A stretch of 41,273 bases of DNA, from the NCBI GenBank assembly GCA_012838035.1, contig DUQB01000244.1, positions 1-41,273 of the forward strand, read 5' to 3'. The notes under the pieces are model-generated. The model was not told where the DNA came from, ran no database searches, and saw only the letters and a program-made list of their open reading frames with translations. Positions 30,237-37,919 of the stretch are shown here, piece by piece (position 1 is the stretch's first letter; every line of letters starts with the position of its first letter). The DNA comes from Bacillota bacterium. GTDB taxonomy: Bacteria; Bacillota; Limnochordia; DTU080. Position numbers and translations under genes: made by a program.

Positions 30237-32507
30237 TTGCGCAAGATCACCATTCCACTAATCCTACTCATTATCTGCGTATTCCAGTTTACGGCAGCGG
30301 CTACGGAGCAAGCTTTGACGGTAAGGACCAGTATAGACTTACGCGCAGTTAGTTTAGATGCAATCGAAGGTCTGCAACTGATCGGCATGACCACAGGCTC
30401 CGGGTCCGGTTGTCTTGAGCTGGTTTGGCAAAAAGATCAGAATGCATGGGGGTTTCCGCTATGGCGTCTGGTATTGCGGGGAGACGCCTCTCTGTTTCCT
30501 CAGGTAATGGCGGGAGCGCAACCCGATGCTAGCGATGCGAACAGCAAGTGGGTCAGTCTCGCTCTACTCACCCCCCAACCGGGTCGGAGTTACTCAGCCG
30601 CGCTGAGCTACGCCGCCACCAGCGGCATAGTGTCGCTTGCGTTGCTCGATGTGGAAGAACAAGTTGAGCTTTTTCAGCAGGAGTTGCAATTGCAGCCTCA
30701 GCTTGCCGCACAAGCGCTTCAGGTGATAAAGCCCGCGCACCAGGCAGTACGCCTTGACCAAGTAACGCCAGGGTATGTTCCGGTGGGTTTGGAGTGGCGC
30801 CTGGCGCTGCTGGATGATCCACTGGTCGGCATCAGTGCGCTATCCGGCGGTAGTCCCGCTGTGTTGCATTTTGCGCAGGCTTTGGGCGCAATCGATGGTC
30901 GCTTCAGATTGGTTGCTGAAACAGGCGCCGGGGAGCTGGTCCTCTGGGAAGGCGCAGGTGCTGATCCCATTACCTCTCAAGTTGTTGCGACATATGAGTT
31001 GCCTTATGGGAAGGCCCAGATAAGGCTGGAGTATCTTACCGGTAACCAGGTATGGATTATCGGTCGGCAACGCCTGGTTGACATCTATAGCGGTACGCTT
31101 GATGTAACCGTAAGCTCTGTTGGTTTTAGTGAGAACGCCATATCCGGTCAGATGGTAGTGGCAAGCGACGCTCCATTGGAGGAAATGGCTCTGACGTTGC
31201 TCGCGCGGGTTTATCGCTACGTGGCAGGTAGTTGGGTATTGAGCGGTGAAGAGCCGCTGCAGTTGCATACCCAGGTAACCATGGAGCAAGCCGGCGATGA
31301 AACAATACCTTTTACGCTGGATGTGCCGGGATTAGGCGATGGGCCGATACAAGTGGAGTTCACCTGGGTCACGGAAGAGAGACATGGCTGGCGCGTGCTG
31401 ACTTATAGCAGTACGATCGAGTTGACCAAGCCCGCTGAGCCGTGGCACAGCCCGATCCCCGTTTTGGATATTTCCGAGGAGCGCAGTAGGCTTACGATTG
31501 TCGACAGCATCATCGGCACTTATTTGGGGCATCCGGACACAGTACTCATGGGAGACGGACGTACCATGTTCGTCGTGTATCCCCTTGGTCATGGCGGAGC
31601 TACGGTGTTGAAGAGGAGCGATGACGGCGGTTTAAGCTGGAGTGACAGGTTACCGACGCCGGAGAATTGGCTGCAGACGGCCAATGTTCCCACCATTTTC
31701 CGCTTGACGGATTCCATAGGCACGGAACGATTGGTAGTCTTTAACAACATGACCTTGCCGTTCGATAGTCACTCGCCTGGTGGTCGAGGTAAGGATCTTC
31801 ACCAATCCGTCTCTATTGATGGGGGACAGACATGGACACCGTTGGAGCCTAATGGGATGTATACGCAAGTGGCGCCTAACACGGTGGTTCCCATTTCAGG
31901 CGGCAGATATCTCACTGTGTATCAAATAGACGGTCGCATCGCTCAGAGCATTACCGCAGACGGGGGTGTGACCTGGACGCATCAGGGTGTGATTGCCAGG
32001 CATCCGGTTGCCAGGCTTACTGAACCTGCTTTGATTACCTCGCCTGATGGAAAACAACTGGCCGTGTTGATCAGGGAGAATAGCCGTCAGTTTAACTCCA
32101 TGCTGATAGTGAGCAACGATGAAGGTGTTACCTGGAGCGCACCGGTTGAGTTACCCGATGTGCTTACCGGCGACCGGCATATGCCGAAGTATGCTGCAGA
32201 TGGGCGCCTGGTGATCACCTTCAGGGACCGATGCGTCGGCAGCTCGACATATGGTGACTTTGTCGCCTGGGTAGGCACTTACGACGACCTGGTGAACCTG
32301 CGTAATGGTTCGTATCGAGTGCGGCTGCTGCAAAGCTACGGCCAAGCCCGGGATATAGGGTATGCAGGGCTGGAGTTGCTGCCGGACGGTACTATGGTAT
32401 CTACCACCTATGCGCCTCTCTACGCCGGAGCTAGGCCTTCAGTGGTGAGTGTACGGTTCACTCTAGATGAATTCGACGCTATGCTGAAACAAATGGATGA
32501 GCAATGA
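30237..32507 (+). CDS. Secreted sialidase-like Asp-box protein, paralogue 2
   Basis: This is a 756-residue paralogue of the protein at 20552-22816 (754 residues). TTG 30237 is chosen because AAGGAG lies nine bases upstream and the protein then begins directly with a signal peptide; the open frame extends up to 30093, and ATG 30168 is an alternative. The C-terminal propeller is well conserved ('GHPDTVLM', 'YPLGHGGATVLKRS', 'LIRENSRQFNSM', 'DIGYAGLELLPDG') and has Asp-boxes 'SDDGGLSW', 'SIDGGQTW', 'TADGGVTW' and 'SNDEGVTW'. The N-terminal half is much more diverged, suggesting different binding specificity. It is followed by a strong intrinsic terminator. Confidence 0.82.
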   Translation: MRKITIPLILLIICVFQFTAAATEQALTVRTSIDLRAVSLDAIEGLQLIGMTTGSGSGCLELVWQKDQNAWGFPLWRLVLRGDASLFPQVMAGAQPDASDANSKWVSLALLTPQPGRSYSAALSYAATSGIVSLALLDVEEQVELFQQELQLQPQLAAQALQVIKPAHQAVRLDQVTPGYVPVGLEWRLALLDDPLVGISALSGGSPAVLHFAQALGAIDGRFRLVAETGAGELVLWEGAGADPITSQVVATYELPYGKAQIRLEYLTGNQVWIIGRQRLVDIYSGTLDVTVSSVGFSENAISGQMVVASDAPLEEMALTLLARVYRYVAGSWVLSGEEPLQLHTQVTMEQAGDETIPFTLDVPGLGDGPIQVEFTWVTEERHGWRVLTYSSTIELTKPAEPWHSPIPVLDISEERSRLTIVDSIIGTYLGHPDTVLMGDGRTMFVVYPLGHGGATVLKRSDDGGLSWSDRLPTPENWLQTANVPTIFRLTDSIGTERLVVFNNMTLPFDSHSPGGRGKDLHQSVSIDGGQTWTPLEPNGMYTQVAPNTVVPISGGRYLTVYQIDGRIAQSITADGGVTWTHQGVIARHPVARLTEPALITSPDGKQLAVLIRENSRQFNSMLIVSNDEGVTWSAPVELPDVLTGDRHMPKYAADGRLVITFRDRCVGSSTYGDFVAWVGTYDDLVNLRNGSYRVRLLQSYGQARDIGYAGLELLPDGTMVSTTYAPLYAGARPSVVSVRFTLDEFDAMLKQMDEQ

Positions 32508-32553
32508 GGTAAACCTGATAGTCGTTGAATCGTTATCGGTCATAACGCAGATG

Positions 32554-32597
32554 AACCAAGAACATTGCCGTAGTCGCTGTTCTTGGTTCTTTTTTTT
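32554..32597 (+). terminator. Intrinsic terminator of sialidase-like paralogue 2
   Basis: AACCAAGAAC (32554-32563) pairs perfectly with GTTCTTGGTT (32579-32588), followed by an eight-T run. Confidence 0.93.
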
Positions 32598-32604
32598 GGA
32601 TGAC

Positions 32605-33010
32605 TGGCAGTTACATAAGGTGCCTCGGCGAATCGCTAGAAAAGGTCATCTCTGATGGCGAGGCAGGTAAAACCGGCTAGGCAGCGGCTTTTCAGGCAAA
32701 CACCTACCAAAGGCCTTACAGGAACCCCCTGATACAGGGGTTCTTTTTGCGTCACTCCATTCTAAGCGATCCGTGGACCAACCCACCAGTTGGTAGTTAC
32801 ATAAGGTGGCTCGGCGAATCGCTAAAAAAGGTCACCACAGAGGCTGATGTAGGCAAAACCAGCTAGGCAGCGGCTTTTTAGGTAATCACCTACGAACGAT
32901 GCTATAGAAAAGGCCAGCTACAGACGTACTTCTAGTATCACTCCATTCTAAGCGATTCGTGGACCAAACCATCAGTTGGTAGTTACATAAGGTGGCCTCG
33001 GCGAATCGCC
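32605..33010. repeat. Tandem 186-bp non-coding repeat, about 2.2 copies
   Basis: Units begin at 32605, 32791 and 32977, exactly 186 bp apart; the third is cut after about 34 bp. The best conserved part spans each junction (about 75 bp: 32753-32825 and 32938-33010) and contains an imperfect inverted repeat, AGCGATCCG (32765-32773) with CGAATCGCT (32815-32823). A CAGCGGCTTTT-type block lies mid-unit. Unit 1 carries an intrinsic terminator that unit 2 has lost. No ORF spans a unit. The type of element is unknown; it may be a tandem structured RNA, a MITE-like repeat or an IS end. Confidence 0.8.
32722..32748 (+). terminator. Intrinsic terminator inside tandem repeat unit 1
   Basis: GAACCCC pairs with GGGGTTC around an 8-nt loop and is followed by five Ts. 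The corresponding part of unit 2 has no such hairpin. Confidence 0.75.
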
Positions 33011-33126
33011 AAATTTACAGTATTCATATACATCAAGCTATAGGTCATGTACAAGGCATTGATGAGGAGTATATCACCGCCAGGTTGAAGGAGCATCGTC
33101 ACCCGAATTCCTTTAGGTTAAAATAG
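32992..33126 (+). pseudogene. Possible C-terminal protein remnant after the tandem repeats
   Basis: An open frame ending at TAG 33124 reads like real protein ('HQAIGHVQGIDEEYITARLK', then 'EHRHPNSFRLK'), but it begins inside the truncated third repeat and has no convincing start. It could be the end of a transposase-like or other gene removed by rearrangement. I cannot assign a family. Confidence 0.3.
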
Positions 33127-33154
33127 ACTGACGGCAAACCGAGCAACCTGGCGG
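33077..33154. repeat. 11-bp perfect inverted repeat, 56-nt spacing
   Basis: CCGCCAGGTTG (33077-33087) and CAACCTGGCGG (33144-33154) are perfect inverted repeats. They span the end of the protein remnant and could be element ends or an RNA stem. The remaining sequence up to ksgA (33155-33456) shows nothing else recognised. Confidence 0.5.
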
Positions 33155-33456
33155 GAGCACTAGCCAGATACTGTTGCATATGAATGGCATCTTGTTAAAA
33201 TGGATTGGCCACGGCTTCATCACCCTGTGAACGAACAACGTGTTTTGCACCTCAAAATGAGTATGGGCGCTGTCGCGGCGAGGTCAGGCTCAGTCGCAGA
33301 TTGATGGGTGTTACTTCCGCAAAGGATGCTGTATGTGGGGAATACTGATGCCGGTCGGTAAGCTGATGTGCATTCCGGTTGGTCCGGATGGCGGTTCGCC
33401 TTGGGATTCGACCGGGTTGCCTAAACGAGAATAGGGTATCTTGGAGGAGCCTATCT

Positions 33457-34299
33457 TTGGATAATCTGGCTACGCCAAACGCTGTACGACGCATCATGGA
33501 GTCGCATGGGCTCCATTTTCGCAAGAGCCTGGGGCAAAACTTCCTGATTGACGGCAACATACGCGCCAAGATAGTGCAAGCTGCAGAAATTAAAACGGGG
33601 GAGCAGGTGCTCGAGATCGGTCCCGGCGTAGGGACTCTTACGCAGGCTTTAGCTGAAGCCGGCGCACGCGTGGTTGCTGTTGAAATCGATAAACAGCTTG
33701 TGGAAGTGTTGCATCATACCATGCGTGCATATCCGCAGGTGCAGGTGGTGCAGGGTGACGCTTTACACTTGGATCTCAACGCCTTCCTACCTGAGCAAAC
33801 CGGCTACAAGGTGGTTGCTAATCTGCCTTACTACATCACTTCGCCGCTCCTGATGAGACTGTACGAGGAGCTGCGACAACCTGAAATAGCGGTGGTAATG
33901 GTACAGAAAGAGGTTGCTCAGCGATTGACGGCACAACCCGGGAGCAAAGACTACGGCGCCTTATCAATCAACATCGCCTACTATGCTGATGCGACGGTGG
34001 TCGCAAATGCTCCAAAGACGGTGTTTATGCCGGCACCGAACGTCGATTCCAGTGTTGTGAAGTTGACCAGCCGACCATTCCCCTATCCGGCCGCTGATGC
34101 TCGGACCTTCTCCGCTACGGTACGTGCGGCTTTTGGGCAGCGAAGGAAAACATTGCGCAATACATTGCGCACCTTGGTCAATGATCCCACTGCTGTGCTG
34201 AATGCGGCAGGGATCGATGGCTCGCGCCGGGGCGAAACGCTCTCTATTGAGGAGTATGGGCGCTTATCTTTAGCGGTTCAGCAGGCGCTCGACAGTTAG
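33457..34299 (+). CDS. ksgA: 16S rRNA (adenine1518/1519-N6,N6)-dimethyltransferase
   Basis: This 280-residue SAM-dependent enzyme dimethylates two adjacent adenines in the 3' hairpin of 16S rRNA, a late step of 30S maturation. The N-terminal 'FRKSLGQNFLID' is diagnostic, followed by the SAM motif 'VLEIGPGVGTLT' near residue 50, the acidic 'AVEID', and the catalytic 'VVANLPYYITSPLL' near 125. TTG 33457 is preferred because GGAGGAG lies eight bases upstream; the frame stays open to 33379. Length is normal. In Bacillota ksgA is often near veg, as here. Confidence 0.96.
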   Translation: MDNLATPNAVRRIMESHGLHFRKSLGQNFLIDGNIRAKIVQAAEIKTGEQVLEIGPGVGTLTQALAEAGARVVAVEIDKQLVEVLHHTMRAYPQVQVVQGDALHLDLNAFLPEQTGYKVVANLPYYITSPLLMRLYEELRQPEIAVVMVQKEVAQRLTAQPGSKDYGALSINIAYYADATVVANAPKTVFMPAPNVDSSVVKLTSRPFPYPAADARTFSATVRAAFGQRRKTLRNTLRTLVNDPTAVLNAAGIDGSRRGETLSIEEYGRLSLAVQQALDS

Positions 34300-34334
34300 C
34301 CGGACAACATATCCAAGATAAAAACGCAAAGGAT

Positions 34335-34356
34335 CAGGCTGCTAAGCCTGTTTTTT
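34335..34356 (+). terminator. Intrinsic terminator of ksgA
   Basis: CAGGCT and AGCCTG form a 6-bp stem with a 4-nt loop, followed by six Ts, 36 nt after the stop codon. Confidence 0.85.
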
Positions 34357-34774
34357 ATGCCCTGTGACGGATTCATCCGGTGATGGAGCCGGCATACGAC
34401 GCGGTAGAGAAGCTCTGTTGCAGTGGAGCGGCGCATATATGTATCGCATCCACAATGTACACGGGCATTTTCCCACAAAGTGCGGCTGGAGTTGTGGGTT
34501 AACGCCCTCCTCGGCAACAAACCGCTAAGTTTCATTTCACTGGGAATAGCTGGGAACTAGCGCAAAATTCAATGACATGATAAAATAAAGAGCGTTGGGT
34601 ACCGGCCTTGCTTTGGTTTGCGGGAATTGACAGAATGTTCCACTACCTAACTGTATTCCACTGCAACAGGTCATAGGTCGAACCGATTCATACTCGTCGC
34701 GTTACAAGGGGATGGTCATTTTCAAAAGTGCAGCTCGAAAAAGTAAGAAGCCTGCTTCCAATAGGTGGGACACC
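34357..34774. other. Intergenic region before the YkuK-family gene
   Basis: About 400 bp, AT-richer than average in the middle. No credible ORF. TTGACA occurs at about 34627-34632 but without a well-spaced -10. The downstream gene's ribosome binding site (AGGTGG) is at its end. Confidence 0.4.
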
Positions 34775-35245
34775 ATGCGCTACATCAGTCCGACACGTGG
34801 CCCCATGGATTTTCAGACCATGTTTCTCGACATCATGGAGTACGTTCAGGACGCGCCGGCAGCCCGTCATAGACTAATTATCGGCACAGACTCACAACTC
34901 GGTGCGGACACTTGTTTCGTCACGGCAGTCGTGGTCCATCGCATAGGCAAGGGCGGACGCTATTACTATGCCCGCACTTGGGAAAAAACCAATCGTTCCT
35001 TGCGCCAGCGCATTTTCTATGAAACGTCACGCTCGCTGGAAGTGGCTAGTCATATTGCCGCCCAACTGGCGGAAAACGGGTTTGCCGATTTAAACGTAGA
35101 GATCCACTGTGATATAGGTACCCATGGAGAAACCAAGGATCTCATTCGCGAGGTCGTAGGCATGGTAGTAGGCTCTGGTTTTGACGCCCGCATCAAGCCG
35201 GACTCCTACGGCGCGTCCACCGTCGCCGACAAATACACGAAGTAG
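34775..35245 (+). CDS. RNase H-fold protein of the YkuK (DUF458) family
   Basis: This 156-residue protein begins 'MRYISPTRGPMDFQTMFLDI' and shows 'LIIGTDSQLGADTCFVTAVVVHRIGKGGRYYY' near residue 32, 'RQRIFYETSRSLEVASHIA' near 80, and 'EIHCDIGTHGETKDLIREVVGMV' near 107. These acidic residues fit an RNase H-like active site, as in B. subtilis YkuK. Its substrate is unknown; a link with sporulation or ribosome biology is only suggested by context. ATG 34775 (AGGTGG eight bases upstream) is preferred to ATG 34712, whose ribosome binding site would abut the start. Confidence 0.82.
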   Translation: MRYISPTRGPMDFQTMFLDIMEYVQDAPAARHRLIIGTDSQLGADTCFVTAVVVHRIGKGGRYYYARTWEKTNRSLRQRIFYETSRSLEVASHIAAQLAENGFADLNVEIHCDIGTHGETKDLIREVVGMVVGSGFDARIKPDSYGASTVADKYTK

Positions 35246-35677
35246 CGTCCTCAACAGATCATCTCCGTACGCACTGCACCCATACGCACAACATTCGTCC
35301 AGACAGCTCGTCCCGGTTACCCTCGACGGATATACTAACACTATCCTTGATATGACGGACCTACCAATCCGCCCGGCGCCATGCATCTATTAGCCTATGG
35401 TGTAACGTTCAAACCGTTCGGTCTCTGCAAATTTTCATCAGGAAAATGTTCCCTCCGCATCCTAATCGCCATATAGCCGCACGGGCGGAAAACCGCAGTA
35501 TATGCCGCACTTGCGCTTCTGCAGCGGCAATGGCGCTTTACGGAAATTGTTACGGCTAGGTTAATTTTTGGCTCTTAAGGTGATACTACGTTACAAGCAT
35601 CAGTGCCGGGCAGGAGTATTCTGCGCCTATTTGCAGAAGACGGAGCAGGATACTTTACATTTTCTTTACTTTTATGA
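35246..35677. other. Intergenic region upstream of veg promoters
   Basis: About 430 bp without a plausible gene. It has a small ATTTTC/GAAAAT inverted repeat near 35430-35450. Nothing else is recognised. Confidence 0.45.
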
Positions 35678-35707
35678 TTGACACTGCCGCGCCGAGGCTG
35701 GTATAAT
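35678..35707 (+). promoter_or_regulatory. Promoter P1 of veg
   Basis: TTGACA (35678-35683) and TATAAT (35702-35707), both perfect, are separated by 18 bases. Confidence 0.85.
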
Positions 35708-35718
35708 ATCTATTTTCG

Positions 35719-35747
35719 TTGACAAATGGTATAGATCCAGCTATACT
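35719..35747 (+). promoter_or_regulatory. Promoter P2 of veg
   Basis: TTGACA (35719-35724) and TATACT (35742-35747) are separated by 17 bases. It lies directly downstream of P1, about 37 bp before the GTG start. Confidence 0.85.
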
Positions 35748-35783
35748 TATAGAAGCAGTTAATGTGCAGGAAGGGTGATCCAT

Positions 35784-36053
35784 GTGACGGTAAAGAGAAG
35801 CGCCCTCGACCTGATCAAAAGCGACTTGGAGTCATGCGTTGGCAAGCATGTAAAGCTCAAGGCCAACCGAGGTCGGCGAAAAGTAGTGGAAGCGGAAGGT
35901 ATACTGGAACAAACGTATCCGAAGGTGTTCCTCATACGTCTTGATGCTGAATCTAGTCCTGTAAAACGTCTGTCGTACTCCTATGCCGATGTACTTACGG
36001 AAACCGTAGAGCTGATTATTGATGACACCCGCATCGGCGTGGCCAACCTATAG
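35784..36053 (+). CDS. veg: Veg family protein
   Basis: This 89-residue protein has the Veg signature: 'KHVKLKANRGRRKVVEAEGILEQTYPKVFLIRLD' followed by 'RLSYSYADVLTETVEL'. Veg is a small, highly expressed protein of Bacillota; in B. subtilis it stimulates biofilm formation and its gene lies near ksgA. GTG 35784 is chosen because AGGAAGGG lies eight bases upstream; the open frame begins at 35775. Two tandem consensus promoters precede it, in keeping with strong expression known for veg, and an intrinsic terminator follows. Confidence 0.93.
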   Translation: MTVKRSALDLIKSDLESCVGKHVKLKANRGRRKVVEAEGILEQTYPKVFLIRLDAESSPVKRLSYSYADVLTETVELIIDDTRIGVANL

Positions 36054-36096
36054 CTGCCGCTACATCACATAGTCTTTAGCGCCACAGGCACGAATA

Positions 36097-36126
36097 GCCG
36101 CCCAAGTACAACGGGGCGGCTTTTTT
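36097..36126 (+). terminator. Intrinsic terminator of veg
   Basis: GCCGCCC (36097-36103) pairs with GGGCGGC (36114-36120), followed by six Ts. Confidence 0.93.
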
Positions 36127-36422
36127 CGTTCAAGGCTCATGTACCGGCTGTTCTGCCGCATAAGACGCTCTTTCTTCCACAGGCACGGTGTCCGCCGCAC
36201 ATACGGAAATATCTTCACCCGTACAGCCATACGCTTCTATATGGCCGAAGCTGATCATATCCATACATGAAATGGACAGGAAGCGTACCGGGAAATTATT
36301 TGCGCCAAACCAATGTTCAGGACTTTTACCAGACGCCGTAGCCCGTGATTGGGCGATGACATCGCTATGGTCCGCCTGTCGCCGGCAAGCGTCGACAAAT
36401 GTCTTCAGACAGGAGGGGCGCT
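36127..36422. other. Leader region before the LysM/GH18-like gene
   Basis: About 295 bp. Overlapping ORFs on both strands here have no family character and are probably spurious. Only the ribosome binding site AGGAGGGG at 36411-36418 is recognised. Confidence 0.45.
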
Positions 36423-37835
36423 TTGCGATTGAAATCTGCAACCTCTCTGTCACTAGGTGCTCAGGGAGATGAGGTTGCGCATCTGCAAAAAAGGCTGAAA
36501 CAGTTGGGCTATGATCCGGGAGAGAGTGACGGTTATTTCGGTTACCTCACCCATGCCGCTGTGAAAACGCTGCAGCGCGACTTCCGCTTACGTGTGGACG
36601 GAGTGATCGGACCACAGGTTAAAGCGCTGGTTAGGCAAGATGGTTTGCCCGATCGACGCCGTCTGTATAAGCTGCGAGTCGGGGAAACACTGGCCGATGC
36701 AGCTCGCTTCTTCGGCGTATCGTTAGAGGCGCTCCGGCTGATGAACCGACTCTCCGCCAAGGCACGCGGTTATCCGGGGCAACGGCTTATCTGCCGTACC
36801 CACTATGTTTTGGCTTACTTATCGCCTGCGGCATTAGAAGCCAGGTCCACATACAACTCCTTATCCCAATGGTCTGCCATCGCCATCCCTCTGGTCGCCG
36901 TGACGGAAGGTAGATTGCAGATCGCTGCACTCTCTCCAAATACTGCCGACCGGCTTGCTGAAAGCGGACTACCTTTGTGGTTGGCGGTACGACCAGCACA
37001 TTTCCAGCCGAACAGCATGCGCATTTACGACATAGCCCCGTTGCTGCACCGGCGCAAAGCACGCAAAACGGCGGCGTTGGAACTAGCAGAAGCGGCTGAG
37101 CTGTACCAGTCGGGTATCTGGCTCGACTTCCCCTGCTTAGGGTGGGGTGATGGCACAGGTTACCTGGATTTGGTCAGGCAATTGCGCGCAGCGCTCTCTA
37201 CCCGGCAGTTGCCCCTCATGGTGACCTTACCTTTGCCCGACGGGAGACATCACCGCCGTTGGTGGCTCACAGATATTGATTATAGGAAGCTCAGTGCATT
37301 GGCGGACAAGGTGGTCCTCGGCAGCCATGCGGCTCATACCTGTGAGTCCTTTGCTCTCTATGGGCGGCGCATCGAGTCTGTTCTGAACATGATACCTGGT
37401 TGGAAGGCCTTGTTAGGCATCGGCTTGAGGGCCGAAGAGCGCGATGAACATGGCGCGCTCATTGGTGAAATGAGCTACGCTAAGGCTCTGGCCGCAGCCT
37501 ATTTGGCAGGGGAGAAACCGCGCTGGGATCCGGAGCACAAGCTGCTGCAGGTTCACATTAAACCTAAAGCGCCAAAATCCGTGCGGTCGGCTGTATCTAA
37601 TCAATCTCCTGATCATCAGGCGCTTTCCGGCGAAAACGACAGCGCCGGTATGGTGCGCACGCTTTGGTTACCTGGTCGCGAGGCGATTGCGGCGCGATTG
37701 CGATTGGCACATCGTTGGTGCGTTGATGGCGTCGCCTTGTGGCCGGTGGGCGAGGAAGACACGCGCCTTTGGACCGTCATGCCCAATTTGCTGGTTCCGG
37801 TACGCAATACGGAATCAAATACATCTAAAAAGTGA
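36423..37835 (+). CDS. Spore-type LysM protein with degenerate GH18-like domain
   Basis: This 470-residue protein has a peptidoglycan-binding helical domain (residues about 12-70, 'LGAQGDEVAHLQKRLKQLGY'), a LysM domain (about 81-124, 'YKLRVGETLADAARFFGVS'), and a TIM-barrel region like YaaH/YdhD/SleL spore enzymes (about 128-430). In those glycoside hydrolase 18 proteins the strand-4 motif ends Asp-x-Asp-x-Glu; here it reads 'GIWLDFPCLGW' with Pro237 where the catalytic Glu is expected. It is therefore probably non-catalytic, or acts by another residue. No signal peptide, as usual for mother-cell spore proteins. TTG 36423 follows AGGAGG by six bases; TTG 36429 is possible. Confidence 0.8.
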   Translation: MRLKSATSLSLGAQGDEVAHLQKRLKQLGYDPGESDGYFGYLTHAAVKTLQRDFRLRVDGVIGPQVKALVRQDGLPDRRRLYKLRVGETLADAARFFGVSLEALRLMNRLSAKARGYPGQRLICRTHYVLAYLSPAALEARSTYNSLSQWSAIAIPLVAVTEGRLQIAALSPNTADRLAESGLPLWLAVRPAHFQPNSMRIYDIAPLLHRRKARKTAALELAEAAELYQSGIWLDFPCLGWGDGTGYLDLVRQLRAALSTRQLPLMVTLPLPDGRHHRRWWLTDIDYRKLSALADKVVLGSHAAHTCESFALYGRRIESVLNMIPGWKALLGIGLRAEERDEHGALIGEMSYAKALAAAYLAGEKPRWDPEHKLLQVHIKPKAPKSVRSAVSNQSPDHQALSGENDSAGMVRTLWLPGREAIAARLRLAHRWCVDGVALWPVGEEDTRLWTVMPNLLVPVRNTESNTSKK

Positions 37836-37919
37836 CACTCATGCATATTCATGGGAATGACCTCGCATGGCTTGGCATATAGATCTCTTGATGAAGCACA
37901 TAGGCGGGAGGGAGTCACT

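Noticed and set aside
32605-32748. Cobalamin or c-di-GMP riboswitch in the tandem repeats
   Set aside because: A few short words (ATAAGGTGCC, GCAAAC) recall these classes, but the ordered conserved boxes are not present and no related gene follows.
36130-36453. 107-codon minus-strand ORF between veg and the LysM/GH18-like gene
   Set aside because: It overlaps the start of a well-supported gene on the other strand and has no coding signature.
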